Shown here in pieces: positions 26,848-36,459 of a DNA stretch of 61,326 nucleotides. A model generated the notes under the pieces. The model saw only the letters and a list, made by a program, of their open reading frames with translations, searched no databases and had not been told where the DNA came from. The position numbers were made by a program, and so were the translations under genes. Source of the stretch: Bacteroidales bacterium (GTDB lineage: Bacteria > Bacteroidota > Bacteroidia > Bacteroidales > UBA932); the NCBI GenBank assembly GCA_017557535.1, contig JAFYYM010000112.1, positions 1 through 61,326 of the forward strand, written 5' to 3'. The first letter of the stretch is position 1. Each line of letters starts with the position of its first letter.

Positions 26848-27477
26848 TTACTTCGTGCCGAAGATACGGTCACCGGCATCACCGAGACCGGGGACGATGT
26901 AGGCGTTGTCGTTGAGGCAGTCGTCCACGGCGGCGGTGTAGATGTCCACGTCAGGATGCTCGCTCTGCACCTTCTTGATGCCCTCAGGCACACTCACAAG
27001 GCACATCAGCCTGATATTGGTGCAGCCCCTCTCCTTCAGCATCGCGATCGCGTCGCAAGCGCTGCCTCCTGTGGCCAACATAGGGTCTGTGACTATCACG
27101 AGACGATCCTGGATGTCCTCAGGAAGCTTGCAATAATAAACCACCGGCTTGTGCGTCTCCTCATTGCGGTACAAGCCAATATGTCCAACCTTCGCCACCG
27201 GGACCAAGGTCTGGAGACCCGCCACCATACCAAGGCCGGCGCGCAGGATCGGGACAATGGCCAACTTGCGTCCGGAAACTTCCTTGGCGGTCATCTTGCA
27301 GATAGGAGTTTCTATCTCAATGTCCTCGAGAGGGATGTCCCTCGTGACTTCATAACCCATCAGGAGTGATATCTCCTTGAGGAGCTCCCTGAAATCCTTC
27401 GATCCTGTGTTCTTGTTTCTCATGATGGTCAGTTTGTGCTGGACCATCGGGTGGTTGATAACATGCAATAAGCTCAT
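26848..27477 (-). CDS. upp: Uracil phosphoribosyltransferase
   Basis: 209 residues, full-length. Motifs: [26 protein letters not shown], the PRPP loop [12 protein letters not shown], and the C-terminal uracil-binding [12 protein letters not shown]. It makes UMP from uracil and PRPP (pyrimidine salvage). First base of the stop lies just outside the repeat block. A plain call with no unusual features. Confidence 0.95.
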   Translation of the reverse strand: MSLLHVINHPMVQHKLTIMRNKNTGSKDFRELLKEISLLMGYEVTRDIPLEDIEIETPICKMTAKEVSGRKLAIVPILRAGLGMVAGLQTLVPVAKVGHIGLYRNEETHKPVVYYCKLPEDIQDRLVIVTDPMLATGGSACDAIAMLKERGCTNIRLMCLVSVPEGIKKVQSEHPDVDIYTAAVDDCLNDNAYIVPGLGDAGDRIFGTK

Positions 27478-27501
27478 GATTAATAATTTAAGTATTGATT
27501 A

Positions 27502-28581
27502 TTATAAGAATTCAACATCGGGGGATGGCTTGTTGGCGAATTGTTTCTGGAACTTCGCGAGAGATTTCTTCCTCCTTTTCTCAATATGCGACCGCAACTT
27601 AGTCTCCGCGGAATGGGACATGTTGGGGAATCGCTTTCTCAGGACTTTCAATCTATTGATTATGAACGCTTCGGTATGGCGCTCCCTCTTCTCGGCGTAG
27701 ATGTCATCGAAACCGATCATTATTCCGGTCTCAATCGCGTCACCGAGCTCGTCATTGATGCAAGAGCCAAGCATCTTCATTGACGCTGAAGTGTTGATGT
27801 ATGAGTTGACCAGAGGCGGGATATTCGTACCGAGTTTCCTCACGGCGTCTTTCAGCAACCTGTAATCCTTCTTGACATCGTCCTCGCGAAGCACAAGGTC
27901 CATGAGTCTGGGGTTGTCAGCTACCCTGATCTCTTTCTTGGGACGGACCAGACCTTCCGGATCCTTGAAATGCTTTTTCAGGAAATGAATGATAAGGTTC
28001 CTGGCAGTCTTGTCGTAGGAAGGGTAAATCGTCATTTTCCCAAGGAAATACAGCGTTCCCGGGTGGTGAAGAATGACGGAGGCGATTCCGTCCCAGAGAT
28101 TGTCCATCGTGAACACGGATTTCGCCCCGGCCTTTGAACTCTGATAATCAGGAGCCACAAATGAACGCCCCAGCTCCATGACGTGGGGGAGGTAGCGATT
28201 GATGAAATCGTCGGAGAAGCGGTAGAGATGGGAAGACGTGATATTGGGCTGTCCATCTTCCTTGAGGGTCACATCCTTGCCGAGGATGTAGCGGTAGCCA
28301 CCTATGATAGCCTCTGCCTCGGGATCCCAGACAATTAACTGACTGTATGGAACTTCCATCATGTCATACTCGTCCAGGTCCATGGCTTTGCCTGAGCTCG
28401 CCCCGGCTTCCCGGTATGACACCTCGCGCAGACGGCCAATCTCTCTCAGTGTGTTAGGAGAGTCTTTCCAGGACACGACATAAAGTTCATTTCCACCCTT
28501 GTTGGTATCCCCAAGCTTTTTATCAGGTGTAAGCTCCGCCTTGATCAAGGCGATGTCCACGGGATCGATGATCTTTTCCAT
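27502..28581 (-). CDS. GNAT/hemolysin-like acyltransferase, GlsB-like
   Basis: 359 residues. An N-terminal acyltransferase domain of the OlsB/hemolysin-like type is suggested by LREVSYREAGASSGKAMDLDEYD, IIGGYRYILG and VMELGRSFVAPDYQ. A basic C-terminal tail (RSHIEKRRKKSLAKF) is present. Homologues in Bacteroides (GlsB) N-acylate glycine in glycine-lipid synthesis, usually beside the O-acyltransferase GlsA. No such partner is adjacent here, so the exact substrate is uncertain. One base separates its start from the ettA stop, implying ettA-acyltransferase-upp co-transcription. Confidence 0.75.
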   Translation of the reverse strand: MEKIIDPVDIALIKAELTPDKKLGDTNKGGNELYVVSWKDSPNTLREIGRLREVSYREAGASSGKAMDLDEYDMMEVPYSQLIVWDPEAEAIIGGYRYILGKDVTLKEDGQPNITSSHLYRFSDDFINRYLPHVMELGRSFVAPDYQSSKAGAKSVFTMDNLWDGIASVILHHPGTLYFLGKMTIYPSYDKTARNLIIHFLKKHFKDPEGLVRPKKEIRVADNPRLMDLVLREDDVKKDYRLLKDAVRKLGTNIPPLVNSYINTSASMKMLGSCINDELGDAIETGIMIGFDDIYAEKRERHTEAFIINRLKVLRKRFPNMSHSAETKLRSHIEKRRKKSLAKFQKQFANKPSPDVEFL

Positions 28582-28582
28582 A

Positions 28583-30259
28583 TTAGTCCATCAATTTCTT
28601 GTACTTGAACCTCTTAGGCTCCACATTGCCGAGCCTGGCTTTCTTGTTCTCCTCGTACTCGGAGTAATTACCGTCAAAGAATACCACATTCCCGTCACCC
28701 TCGAAAGCGAGCATGTGAGTGGCGATACGGTCCAGGAACCAACGGTCGTGACTGATTACCACGGCGCAGCCGGCAAAACTCTCAAGGCCATCTTCCAACG
28801 CTCTTATCGTGTTGACATCCACATCGTTGGTCGGCTCGTCAAGGAGCAGGACGTTGCCCTCGTCCTTTAGCGTGAGGGCTAGGTGGAGTCGGTTTCGCTC
28901 GCCTCCTGAGAGGACTCCGCACAGCTTTTCCTGGTCTGCTCCCGTGAAATTGAACCGTGAGACCCAAGCCCTCGCGTTTATGTCCTTCCCGCCCAGGCGT
29001 ACCCATTCTGAATTACCTGCAATAGTCTCGTAGACAGATTTGTCAGGATCAATGCTCTTGTGCTGCTGGTCCACATAGGATATCTTGACAGTCTCACCGA
29101 TGTCTATCGTTCCGGAATCCGGATTCTCTATACCCATGATGAGCCTGAAAAGGGTTGTCTTTCCTGCTCCGTTCGGACCTATCACGCCAACGATTCCGGC
29201 AGGGGGGAGTGAGAATGAGAGATGCTCAAACAGCACCTTGTCCCCGAAAGATTTGGTCACGTCATTGAAGACAATGACTTTGTTGCCGAGTCTTGGACCA
29301 TTGGGAATGTATATCTCCAGATTCTTCTCTTTCTCCTTGGTGTCCGCGGACGCCAACTTCTCGTAGGCGCCAAGACGTGCCTTCTGCTTGGCCTGGCGGG
29401 CCTTCGGAGCCATTCTGACCCACTCAAGCTCATGCTCGAGGGTTTTGCGCCTGCGGCTTTCCTGTTTCTCCTCAAGGGCGAGTCGCTTCGTCTTCTGGTC
29501 CAGCCACGAGCTGTAGTTGCCCTTCCAAGGGATGCCCTCACCCCGGTCAAGCTCCAGGATCCATCCCGCCACATTGTCAAGGAAATAGCGGTCATGGGTC
29601 ACGGCGATTACCGTGCCCTTATACTGCCTGAGATGGGCCTCCAGCCACTGTATGCTCTCAGCGTCGAGGTGGTTGGTGGGCTCGTCCAGCAGAAGTACAT
29701 CAGGTTGCTGAAGCAACAGGCGGCAGAGAGCTACCCTTCTTCGCTCACCACCCGATAGAGTTGATGTGAGGGCATCGGGAGGGGGGCAGTTAAGAGCGTC
29801 CATCGCCCTCTCAAGTTTGGACTCTATTTCCCAGCCGCCAAGTTGTTCTATGGTCTCGGAGAGTTCCCCTTGGCGCTCGATCAACTTGTTCATCTGATCA
29901 TCATCCATGGACTCCATGAATCTCATGGATATCTCATTGTATTCGTTGAGGGCGTCCATCACATCCTGTACTCCTTCCTGGACGACCTCCAATACAGTCT
30001 TGGACGGATCCATCTGAGGCTCCTGCTCAAGGTAACCCACGGAATACCCGGGGGCCCACACGACCTCTCCCTTGTAGGACTTCTCCACACCGGCGATAAT
30101 CTTCAGCAAGGTGGATTTACCGGAACCGTTAAGACCGATGATGCCGATCTTGGCCCCGTAAAAGAAGGATAGGTAAATGTCCTTGAGTATGACTTTATTG
30201 TTGTTTGGGAGGGTCTTTCCGACCCCGCACATAGAGAATATAATGGTCTCGTCTGCCAT
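28583..30259 (-). CDS. ettA: ABC-F translation factor EttA
   Basis: 558 residues from ATG 30259 (MADETIIFSMCGVGK), preferred to an upstream ATG at 30298 that adds 13 unrelated residues. Two ABC domains without membrane segments: Walker A GLNGSGKST and GPNGAGKTT, signatures LSGGERRR and LSGGERNR, Walker B LLLDEPTNHLD and LLLDEPTNDVD. The P-site tRNA-interaction linker between domains is highly basic (KARQAKQKARLGAYEKL). ABC-F proteins of this class act on the ribosomal E site, linking elongation to energy state. Confidence 0.95.
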   Translation of the reverse strand: MADETIIFSMCGVGKTLPNNNKVILKDIYLSFFYGAKIGIIGLNGSGKSTLLKIIAGVEKSYKGEVVWAPGYSVGYLEQEPQMDPSKTVLEVVQEGVQDVMDALNEYNEISMRFMESMDDDQMNKLIERQGELSETIEQLGGWEIESKLERAMDALNCPPPDALTSTLSGGERRRVALCRLLLQQPDVLLLDEPTNHLDAESIQWLEAHLRQYKGTVIAVTHDRYFLDNVAGWILELDRGEGIPWKGNYSSWLDQKTKRLALEEKQESRRRKTLEHELEWVRMAPKARQAKQKARLGAYEKLASADTKEKEKNLEIYIPNGPRLGNKVIVFNDVTKSFGDKVLFEHLSFSLPPAGIVGVIGPNGAGKTTLFRLIMGIENPDSGTIDIGETVKISYVDQQHKSIDPDKSVYETIAGNSEWVRLGGKDINARAWVSRFNFTGADQEKLCGVLSGGERNRLHLALTLKDEGNVLLLDEPTNDVDVNTIRALEDGLESFAGCAVVISHDRWFLDRIATHMLAFEGDGNVVFFDGNYSEYEENKKARLGNVEPKRFKYKKLMD

Positions 30260-30295
30260 AGGTATGGTATCAGTGGGTGAGCGTTGCTGTACACA

Positions 30296-30303
30296 CAAAA
30301 ATA
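30296..30303 (-). promoter_or_regulatory. Putative -7 element TATTTTTG for ettA
   Basis: On the minus strand a perfect TAnnTTTG match, 36 bp upstream of the ettA start; no clear -33 TTTG at the usual distance. Confidence 0.4.
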
Positions 30304-30374
30304 ATGAATAATTCAGAAATAAATGCTATATTGTGAGACGGAATTGATAATAAAACAACTTCAGATACATTGAT

Positions 30375-31202
30375 ATGAGCCGTTTTCTATCCCTTGTCGC
30401 GACAACTCTCTTATCGCTTCTTATCTCTTTCCAATCCGGTGCCCAGATTCTGAATGGTCCTCACGGATCTGAGGACATGAAGATCGGGGTCGCTGGTTAC
30501 AGCTACCGCAACTTTTCCATTGACGAGACTCTGGCCATGCTTCAGAGCATGGATGTTAAGTACTTATCCATCAAGGACTGGTGGCTCCCTCTTGATTCCA
30601 CTAAGGAGCAGATGGACGAATTCAAGGCCAAGTGTGCCTCATATGGTGTTGATGGGTATATCCTAGGCCCCATTTACATGAAATCCAAGGCCGAGGTTGA
30701 CAGGGCGTTCGCATATACTGAGCGATATGGCATAAAGATGTTCATCGGTGTGCCGGATTACGATTTGATAGACTATGTGATAGCTAAAGTGGCGGAGACC
30801 GGCATCAAGGTGGCGATCCACACCCATGGCCCAGACGGTGCCGCTTTCCCGAGTATATACAAGATCATGGAACTCGTGAAGGATCCGTCACTCGGGGTAG
30901 GGTGCTGCCTGGACATGGGTCACTCGGTGCGTAGCGGCGAGGATATCGCCCAGATAGTCAAGAAGTACCATAAATGGATATATGATGTCCATATCAAGGA
31001 CGAGACCGCTCCATCGAAGGCAGGCCAGACTTGGGAGATGGGCAGGGGAGTGATTGACTACCGTCCTGTCGTCAAGGCTCTTCGCAAGGTGGGATACAAG
31101 GGCGTCCTCTCGCTCGAGTTTGAGAAGAGCGGTGACAACCCCCATCCTGGTGTCGCGGAGTCTATAGGTTACCTCCGAGGTATCCTTGACGGAACGAAAT
31201 AA
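30375..31202 (+). CDS. Exported sugar-phosphate isomerase/epimerase-like TIM barrel
   Basis: 275 residues: a signal peptide of about 24 residues (SGAQ), then an AP-endonuclease-2/xylose-isomerase-like barrel. Metal-site strings include IHTHGPDG, CCLDMGHSVRSGED, DVHIKDET and LSLEFEK. The fold covers sugar isomerases and epimerases and 3-keto-sugar-processing enzymes; the substrate is not readable. Export to the periplasm is common among Bacteroidetes members linked with glycan breakdown, but no glycosidase is directly adjacent. Confidence 0.8.
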   Translation: MSRFLSLVATTLLSLLISFQSGAQILNGPHGSEDMKIGVAGYSYRNFSIDETLAMLQSMDVKYLSIKDWWLPLDSTKEQMDEFKAKCASYGVDGYILGPIYMKSKAEVDRAFAYTERYGIKMFIGVPDYDLIDYVIAKVAETGIKVAIHTHGPDGAAFPSIYKIMELVKDPSLGVGCCLDMGHSVRSGEDIAQIVKKYHKWIYDVHIKDETAPSKAGQTWEMGRGVIDYRPVVKALRKVGYKGVLSLEFEKSGDNPHPGVAESIGYLRGILDGTK

Positions 31203-31335
31203 TCCAGACACCAACTTCTTTTCAACGCTATTCTTCCCACCACAGGCACTCGGTTGGTGGATTACGCGTCAGTTGGCTGCTGGGAAGGATCCCATGTGCA
31301 GACCTGGCTCCCTGTTTTGAAGTAAATTCCTGAAT

Positions 31336-33003
31336 ATGGTAAAGATATATTGCAAGAACACCGGTACCTCAAAGGAGTTCGTCGAGGGTGCGTATCTGAA
31401 GGACATAGCATCCGAGTTTGAGTTTGACAAGCCGTATGATATTCTGGCCGCCCTTGTCAACAATGTGGCACAGGGGCTCCGTTTCAAGGTCTATCACAAT
31501 CTTGATGTACAGTTCCTTGACTACCGCACCTACACAGGCCGCAATTTTTACTGCCGATCCCTTTGCTTCCTGTTGTATAAAGCCGTCAAGGATCTGTTCC
31601 CGGACAGTAAGTTGACAATACGCAGGCCCATCTCCAAAGGTTATTACTGCTCTGTCGATAAGGGTGACGGGACGGTGATAGATGCGGCTGATGTAGATGC
31701 CGTGAGGGCTAGGATGAGAGAGATTGTGGATCAGGATGTGCCTTTCAGACGCCATGAGGCCAGGGTGGAGGACGCTATCAAGACTTTCACCGCAATTGGA
31801 GCCATGGACAAGGTCAAGCTTCTGGAGACTTGCGGGGATGTCTATATCACATATTACACCCTTGGTGGGACAGCGGACTACTACTACGATGAGCTCGTTC
31901 CGAGCGCAGGCTACCTGAAGGCATGGGACGTGAGTTTTTATCGTGGGGGGATATTGCTGCGAGTCCCCGACAGGCACCATCCTGAGGATTTGGCGCCTTT
32001 CAGGGAGCAGCCTAAGACTTTTGATGTGTTCATCGAGTCACATCGCTGGAATAACATAATGCAGCTTGGCAACGTAGGGGACGTTAACGAGTCGATACTG
32101 AGCGGCAAAGCATCCGACCTAATCCAGATAGCCGAGGCATTGCAGGAGAAAAAGATAGTTCAGATAGCCGAGGAGATCGAGCGTCGCCACTCAGACCCTG
32201 CCGACCCATTGAGGTTAGTGTTGATCACAGGCCCCACAAGTAGCGGAAAGTCCACTTTCTGCAAGCGGTTGAGTATCCAACTCAAGGCCTGTGGACTCCA
32301 TCCCATCTCTTTCTCCACAGACGACTATTTTGTGAACCGGCTCGATACCCCGAGGCTCCCGGACGGTTCATTCGATTTCGATAATTTCGACACGGTGGAT
32401 CACGACTATCTCCAGAAGGATCTGCTCAAACTGCTTGCTGGAGAGGAGGTTGAGGTGCCGGAATTCAATTTTGTCACCGGATTGAGAGAGTTTAACGGCA
32501 AAAAACTCAAGCTCGCTGACAGGTCTATCCTCCTGATAGAGGGTATCCATGCGTTAAACCCGAAACTGACCGACAAAGTCCCGGATAACGAGAAGTTCAA
32601 GATATTCATTAACACCATCACCTCCATCTCCCTGGACTCCCACAACTGCATTCCGACTAGTGATAACCGCCTGCTGCGTCGCATCGTCAGGGACTTCCTC
32701 AAGGGTGCTTTCACCGCCCGTGAGACTATCTCCAACTGGCCTAATGTGCGACGCTCCGAGGTTAAGTGGATTTATCCTTTCCAGGAAGAGGCGGATGTGC
32801 TCTTCAACTCGGCTTACCTCGCCGAGTTCGCGGTCCTGAGGACCCAGGCAGAGAGAATCCTGGCCACGGTCCCTAAGAATTGTAAGGAATACAGTGAGGC
32901 TCACAGGCTTCTGATGTTCCTTCATTATTTCGTGCCGGTCTCCGATAGGGAGATACCTCTGAACTCACTGATGCGAGGTTTCATTGGAGGCGGAAGTTTT
33001 TGA
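31336..33003 (+). CDS. Nucleoside (uridine-like) kinase with N-terminal TGS/SAD-like region
   Basis: 555 residues. The N-terminal ~230 residues resemble the TGS and second additional domain of threonyl-tRNA synthetase (GLRFKVYHNLD; RHEARVEDAIKTF). The C-terminal half is a uridine-kinase-like P-loop domain: GPTSSGKST at 299-307, then STDDYFVNR and LLIEGIHALN. This two-part architecture is a known Bacteroidetes/Clostridia nucleoside kinase type. It phosphorylates nucleosides in the cytoplasm, probably for salvage. Function of the tRNA-synthetase-like half is not established. Confidence 0.88.
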   Translation: MVKIYCKNTGTSKEFVEGAYLKDIASEFEFDKPYDILAALVNNVAQGLRFKVYHNLDVQFLDYRTYTGRNFYCRSLCFLLYKAVKDLFPDSKLTIRRPISKGYYCSVDKGDGTVIDAADVDAVRARMREIVDQDVPFRRHEARVEDAIKTFTAIGAMDKVKLLETCGDVYITYYTLGGTADYYYDELVPSAGYLKAWDVSFYRGGILLRVPDRHHPEDLAPFREQPKTFDVFIESHRWNNIMQLGNVGDVNESILSGKASDLIQIAEALQEKKIVQIAEEIERRHSDPADPLRLVLITGPTSSGKSTFCKRLSIQLKACGLHPISFSTDDYFVNRLDTPRLPDGSFDFDNFDTVDHDYLQKDLLKLLAGEEVEVPEFNFVTGLREFNGKKLKLADRSILLIEGIHALNPKLTDKVPDNEKFKIFINTITSISLDSHNCIPTSDNRLLRRIVRDFLKGAFTARETISNWPNVRRSEVKWIYPFQEEADVLFNSAYLAEFAVLRTQAERILATVPKNCKEYSEAHRLLMFLHYFVPVSDREIPLNSLMRGFIGGGSF

Positions 33004-33027
33004 TATTCATTAAAATAAGTAATAGTT

Positions 33028-33999
33028 ATGGTTCTACCTCACAACCAAAGGACCGGGAATGAGTCCATTGTCTATTTCACCCGGGACCTGTCTTCCAAGG
33101 GCCTGATCAAGGCTTATGAGAAAGTGTGCGGGAATATCTCCGGCCGAGTCGGAGTGAAACTTCACACCGGTGAGAAAAAGGGACCTAACATAATCCCTCG
33201 CGGATGGGTCAAGAAACTCATCGAGAAAGATTTGCCTGATGCCACCATCATCGAGACTAACACGTACTACGAAGGTGACCGTTATACCACAGAGCTTCAC
33301 AGAGAGACCCTTAAGGTCAACGGCTGGACATTCTGTCCTGTTGACATCCTCGACGAGGAAGGTACTGTCAATCTTCCTGTAGTCGGTGGCAAATGGTTCA
33401 AAGAGATGTCTGTGGGAAGCCATTTGCTTAATTACGATTCATTGGTCACCCTTACCCATTTCAAAGGCCACACAAATGGCGGATTCGGCGGAAGTGACAA
33501 GAATATCGGCATTGGTTGCGCTGACGGCAGGATAGGGAAGGCGTGGATCCACACGACTCCTGGTCAGCCGGACCAGTGGGACATTATCGAAGAGGAGTTC
33601 ATGGAGAGGATGACGGAGTCCACCAAGGCCACTATCGACCATTTCGGGAAAAAGGTGACATATGTCAATGTGATGAGGAATATGTCCGTTTCCTGTGACT
33701 GCGAGGGTCTTGAGGCCGAGCCTGTCGTGACTCCGAATGTCGGCATTCTTTCCTCGACCGATATCCTGGCCATCGACCAGGCTTGTATCGACATAGTATA
33801 CGCTATGACCGAGAAACAGCATCACGATCTTGTGGAAAGGATTGAGTCCCGACACGGTCTCAGGCAGCTTTCCTACATGAAGGAACTCGGGATGGGCAAC
33901 GACAGGTACATCCTCATAGACTTGGACAATGGTGGCAGGCGTATGACGGTGAAAGAGGCCGTCAAGGGCTTGAAGCCGTTTGTGCTTCACGGCAAATGA
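33028..33999 (+). CDS. DUF362 domain protein
   Basis: 323 residues, no signal peptide and no ferredoxin-type Cys cluster. The DUF362 signature is visible in VGVKLHTGEKKGPNIIPRG, LTHFKGHTNGGFGGSDKNIG and DILAIDQACIDIV. The family is often fused to or encoded near Fe-S proteins, but this copy is the plain domain, with only a Cys-rich SCDCEG at about residue 227. Its stop overlaps the GH127 start (ATGA), so they are translationally coupled. Function unknown. Confidence 0.82.
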   Translation: MVLPHNQRTGNESIVYFTRDLSSKGLIKAYEKVCGNISGRVGVKLHTGEKKGPNIIPRGWVKKLIEKDLPDATIIETNTYYEGDRYTTELHRETLKVNGWTFCPVDILDEEGTVNLPVVGGKWFKEMSVGSHLLNYDSLVTLTHFKGHTNGGFGGSDKNIGIGCADGRIGKAWIHTTPGQPDQWDIIEEEFMERMTESTKATIDHFGKKVTYVNVMRNMSVSCDCEGLEAEPVVTPNVGILSSTDILAIDQACIDIVYAMTEKQHHDLVERIESRHGLRQLSYMKELGMGNDRYILIDLDNGGRRMTVKEAVKGLKPFVLHGK

Positions 34000-36050
34000 T
34001 TGTCAAGAGGTTTCTGGCGCCGGTGGTGGCGGCCCTGTTCATCTGTTCTGTCGCCGGTACTGTGACATGCGATGGAATGCCTCGGCATCAGCGACCCATA
34101 AAGCCTGTGGCTGAGCCACTTCCGCTTTGTAAGGTCCGTCTTGCGGGGAATAATCGCCTGACATCCAACAGGGATCTTGACATACGCGCGATTCTCTCAT
34201 GGGACGTGCGTAAATTCCTGTACAATTATCTTGATACTTACGGTCTGGACACTTCCGGTTGCCCAAAGCCCGATGGTTGGGACTCAGTGGACACAAAACT
34301 TAAAGGCCACGGGACCGGCCATTATATGTCAGCGCTGGCGCTGGCGTACTCCGGTTGTGATGACCCGGCGATTAGGGACAGCCTTATGGTCAGGATAAGG
34401 AAAGTGGTTGACTGTCTCCGGGAATGCCAGGAAAGGACTTTTGTATATGACTCGACTCTTGACCGTTACCTTGAGGCGAGAGATTACGCTCCCGAGGATG
34501 AACTCCGGGAGATGAAGGGGACCTGGGACGCATTCGACGAGTATAAGAAGCATTATTCCGAATATGGCTACGGCTATCTTAACGCCATTCCTGCCGCGCA
34601 CTGTGCGCTTGTGGAGATGTACAGGCCATATAATAACTCGGATTGGGTATGGGCTCCTTATTATGTCGTACACAAGCAGCTGGCGGGACTGATTGACATA
34701 GCGTCTCTCGTGGACGACAAAGCTGTCGCTGGAAAGGCGTTGAAGATTGCCGAAGATATGGGCTTATGGGTCTGGAACCGGTTGAAGTACAGGACTTTCG
34801 TTGATTCTTCCGGCACCCGGGAATCACGTCGTTCCGTCCCCGGGAACCGCTATGAGATGTGGAACATGTACATCGCCGGGGAAGTTGGCGGGATGGAAGA
34901 GTCCCTCTCAAGGTTATCGATGATGGTCCGTGACAAGGTATCTAGGGAGCGTCTGTTAGAGGCCGCCGGATTCTTTGACAGCCCGGCTTTTTTCGAGCCT
35001 CTCTCCCGTAACGAGGACTCTATCCATGGCCGTCATGCCAACCAGCATATCCCTATGATTATTGGAGCCTTGATGAATTATCGCGCCGGGGGATCGGGGG
35101 AATACTACGATATCGCCCGCAACTTCTGGGACTTTGTCCAGGACCGCTACCTATATGCCACTGGAGGCGTGGGGGACTCTGAGATGTTCAGGGAGCCATA
35201 CACTCAGATGGCCAGCATGATCTCTAGCCGGACTCCGGAGATTAATGAGACTTGCTGTGCCTACAATCTGGCCAAACTCACCAAGGATTTGAACTGCCTG
35301 GATCCGGATGATGCCCGTTATATGGATTATTATGAGCGGGTTCTGTACAACCAGATAGTCGGTTCGATCCATCCTTCAGAATACAAGGTGACTTACCAAT
35401 ACGCGGTTGGGCTCAATGCCTCGAAGCCGTGGGGAAACCGGACTCCCCAGGAGTCATGTTGTGGAGGGACAGGGGCTGAAAACCATGTCAAGTATCAGGA
35501 AGCCGCGTACTTTGTCTCTAAGAAAACTATATGGATTGGCTTATACTTGCCTTCCGAGGCGACGTGGGACCGTCATAGGGTGACTTTGTCGCAGGAGTGT
35601 GATTGGCCTGCCGAGAGATCTGTGATACATGTGAAAAAGGGGAGGGGGAGATTCACCATGAAGCTTCGGGTGCCGTATTGGGCGGTTGATGGCTTTGACA
35701 TCAAGCTTAATGGCCGTTCCATGTCTTCCGATTATGTTCCCGGGAGCTATTTTGAGATTCCTCGCCGCCGATGGACCAGACGTGATTCCGTTGAGATCAT
35801 AATGCCTTTTGTACAGCGCATTGAATATGGCCCGGATCCAGTCTCACTACCCGGTTCTGACAAACCCGAGCGCCTCGGAGTCCTGATGCGCGGTCCATTG
35901 GTGATGGCCGCGGTCGGCATCAAGGAATGGGATGAGGCTGTCTTGCAAATCGGCCATGATGGCGAGCCGGATACTTCCGGTCTTGACCTTATTCCCGATT
36001 TTCAAGCCGACACCTCCGTGACTCATTACCTTCGGGTTTTATCCGATTAA
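33996..36050 (+). CDS. GH127/GH146-like beta-L-arabinofuranosidase
   Basis: 684 residues with a signal peptide whose lipobox-like Cys lies at about residue 25 (TVTC). The (alpha/alpha)6-barrel DUF1680 domain shows GHGTGHYMSALAL and the metal/catalytic Cys set: Glu418 and Cys420/Cys421 in EINETCCAYNL, and Cys488/Cys489 in ESCCGGTGAENH. These match the Zn-cysteinate site of HypBA1, where a Cys is the nucleophile. It removes beta-L-arabinofuranose from plant glycans such as pectin side chains or extensins. It stands alone from the mannan operon and is coupled to the DUF362 gene. Confidence 0.88.
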   Translation: MIVKRFLAPVVAALFICSVAGTVTCDGMPRHQRPIKPVAEPLPLCKVRLAGNNRLTSNRDLDIRAILSWDVRKFLYNYLDTYGLDTSGCPKPDGWDSVDTKLKGHGTGHYMSALALAYSGCDDPAIRDSLMVRIRKVVDCLRECQERTFVYDSTLDRYLEARDYAPEDELREMKGTWDAFDEYKKHYSEYGYGYLNAIPAAHCALVEMYRPYNNSDWVWAPYYVVHKQLAGLIDIASLVDDKAVAGKALKIAEDMGLWVWNRLKYRTFVDSSGTRESRRSVPGNRYEMWNMYIAGEVGGMEESLSRLSMMVRDKVSRERLLEAAGFFDSPAFFEPLSRNEDSIHGRHANQHIPMIIGALMNYRAGGSGEYYDIARNFWDFVQDRYLYATGGVGDSEMFREPYTQMASMISSRTPEINETCCAYNLAKLTKDLNCLDPDDARYMDYYERVLYNQIVGSIHPSEYKVTYQYAVGLNASKPWGNRTPQESCCGGTGAENHVKYQEAAYFVSKKTIWIGLYLPSEATWDRHRVTLSQECDWPAERSVIHVKKGRGRFTMKLRVPYWAVDGFDIKLNGRSMSSDYVPGSYFEIPRRRWTRRDSVEIIMPFVQRIEYGPDPVSLPGSDKPERLGVLMRGPLVMAAVGIKEWDEAVLQIGHDGEPDTSGLDLIPDFQADTSVTHYLRVLSD

Positions 36051-36084
36051 TTATTTAAATTCGCGTAAGAATAATTCCAAGTTA

Positions 36085-36459
36085 ATGAAACAGATAAGCA
36101 CTGATAAGGCTCCGGCCGCGATAGGACCGTACAGCCAAGCGATCTCTCATAATGGTATGGTTTTCGTCTCAGGACAGCTTCCCATCGACCCTGCGACAGG
36201 CGTGTTTCCCGAAGGTGGTGTTGAGGCTCAGACAAGGCAGTCTCTCACAAATATCAAGTCGATTCTCGAACAGGCGGGCTCCGGGATGGATAAGGTCATA
36301 AAAACAACAGTATTACTGGCGGACATGGGGGATTTCACCGCCATGAACGGCGTGTATGCGGAGTTCTTCTCCCAGCCATATCCCGCTCGTTGCGCCTTCG
36401 CTGTCAAGACCCTTCCTAAAGGTGCGCTTGTTGAGATAGAGTGCGTCGCCGTGGAATGA
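36085..36459 (+). CDS. ridA: RidA family enamine/imine deaminase
   Basis: 124 residues, full-length. Typical strings: APAAIGPYSQAI near the N-terminus, FVSGQLPIDPATG, and PARCAFAVKTLPKGALVEIE with the conserved Arg and Glu. It hydrolyses reactive 2-aminoacrylate-type intermediates from PLP enzymes. The stop overlaps the next ABC transporter start. Confidence 0.95.
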   Translation: MKQISTDKAPAAIGPYSQAISHNGMVFVSGQLPIDPATGVFPEGGVEAQTRQSLTNIKSILEQAGSGMDKVIKTTVLLADMGDFTAMNGVYAEFFSQPYPARCAFAVKTLPKGALVEIECVAVE

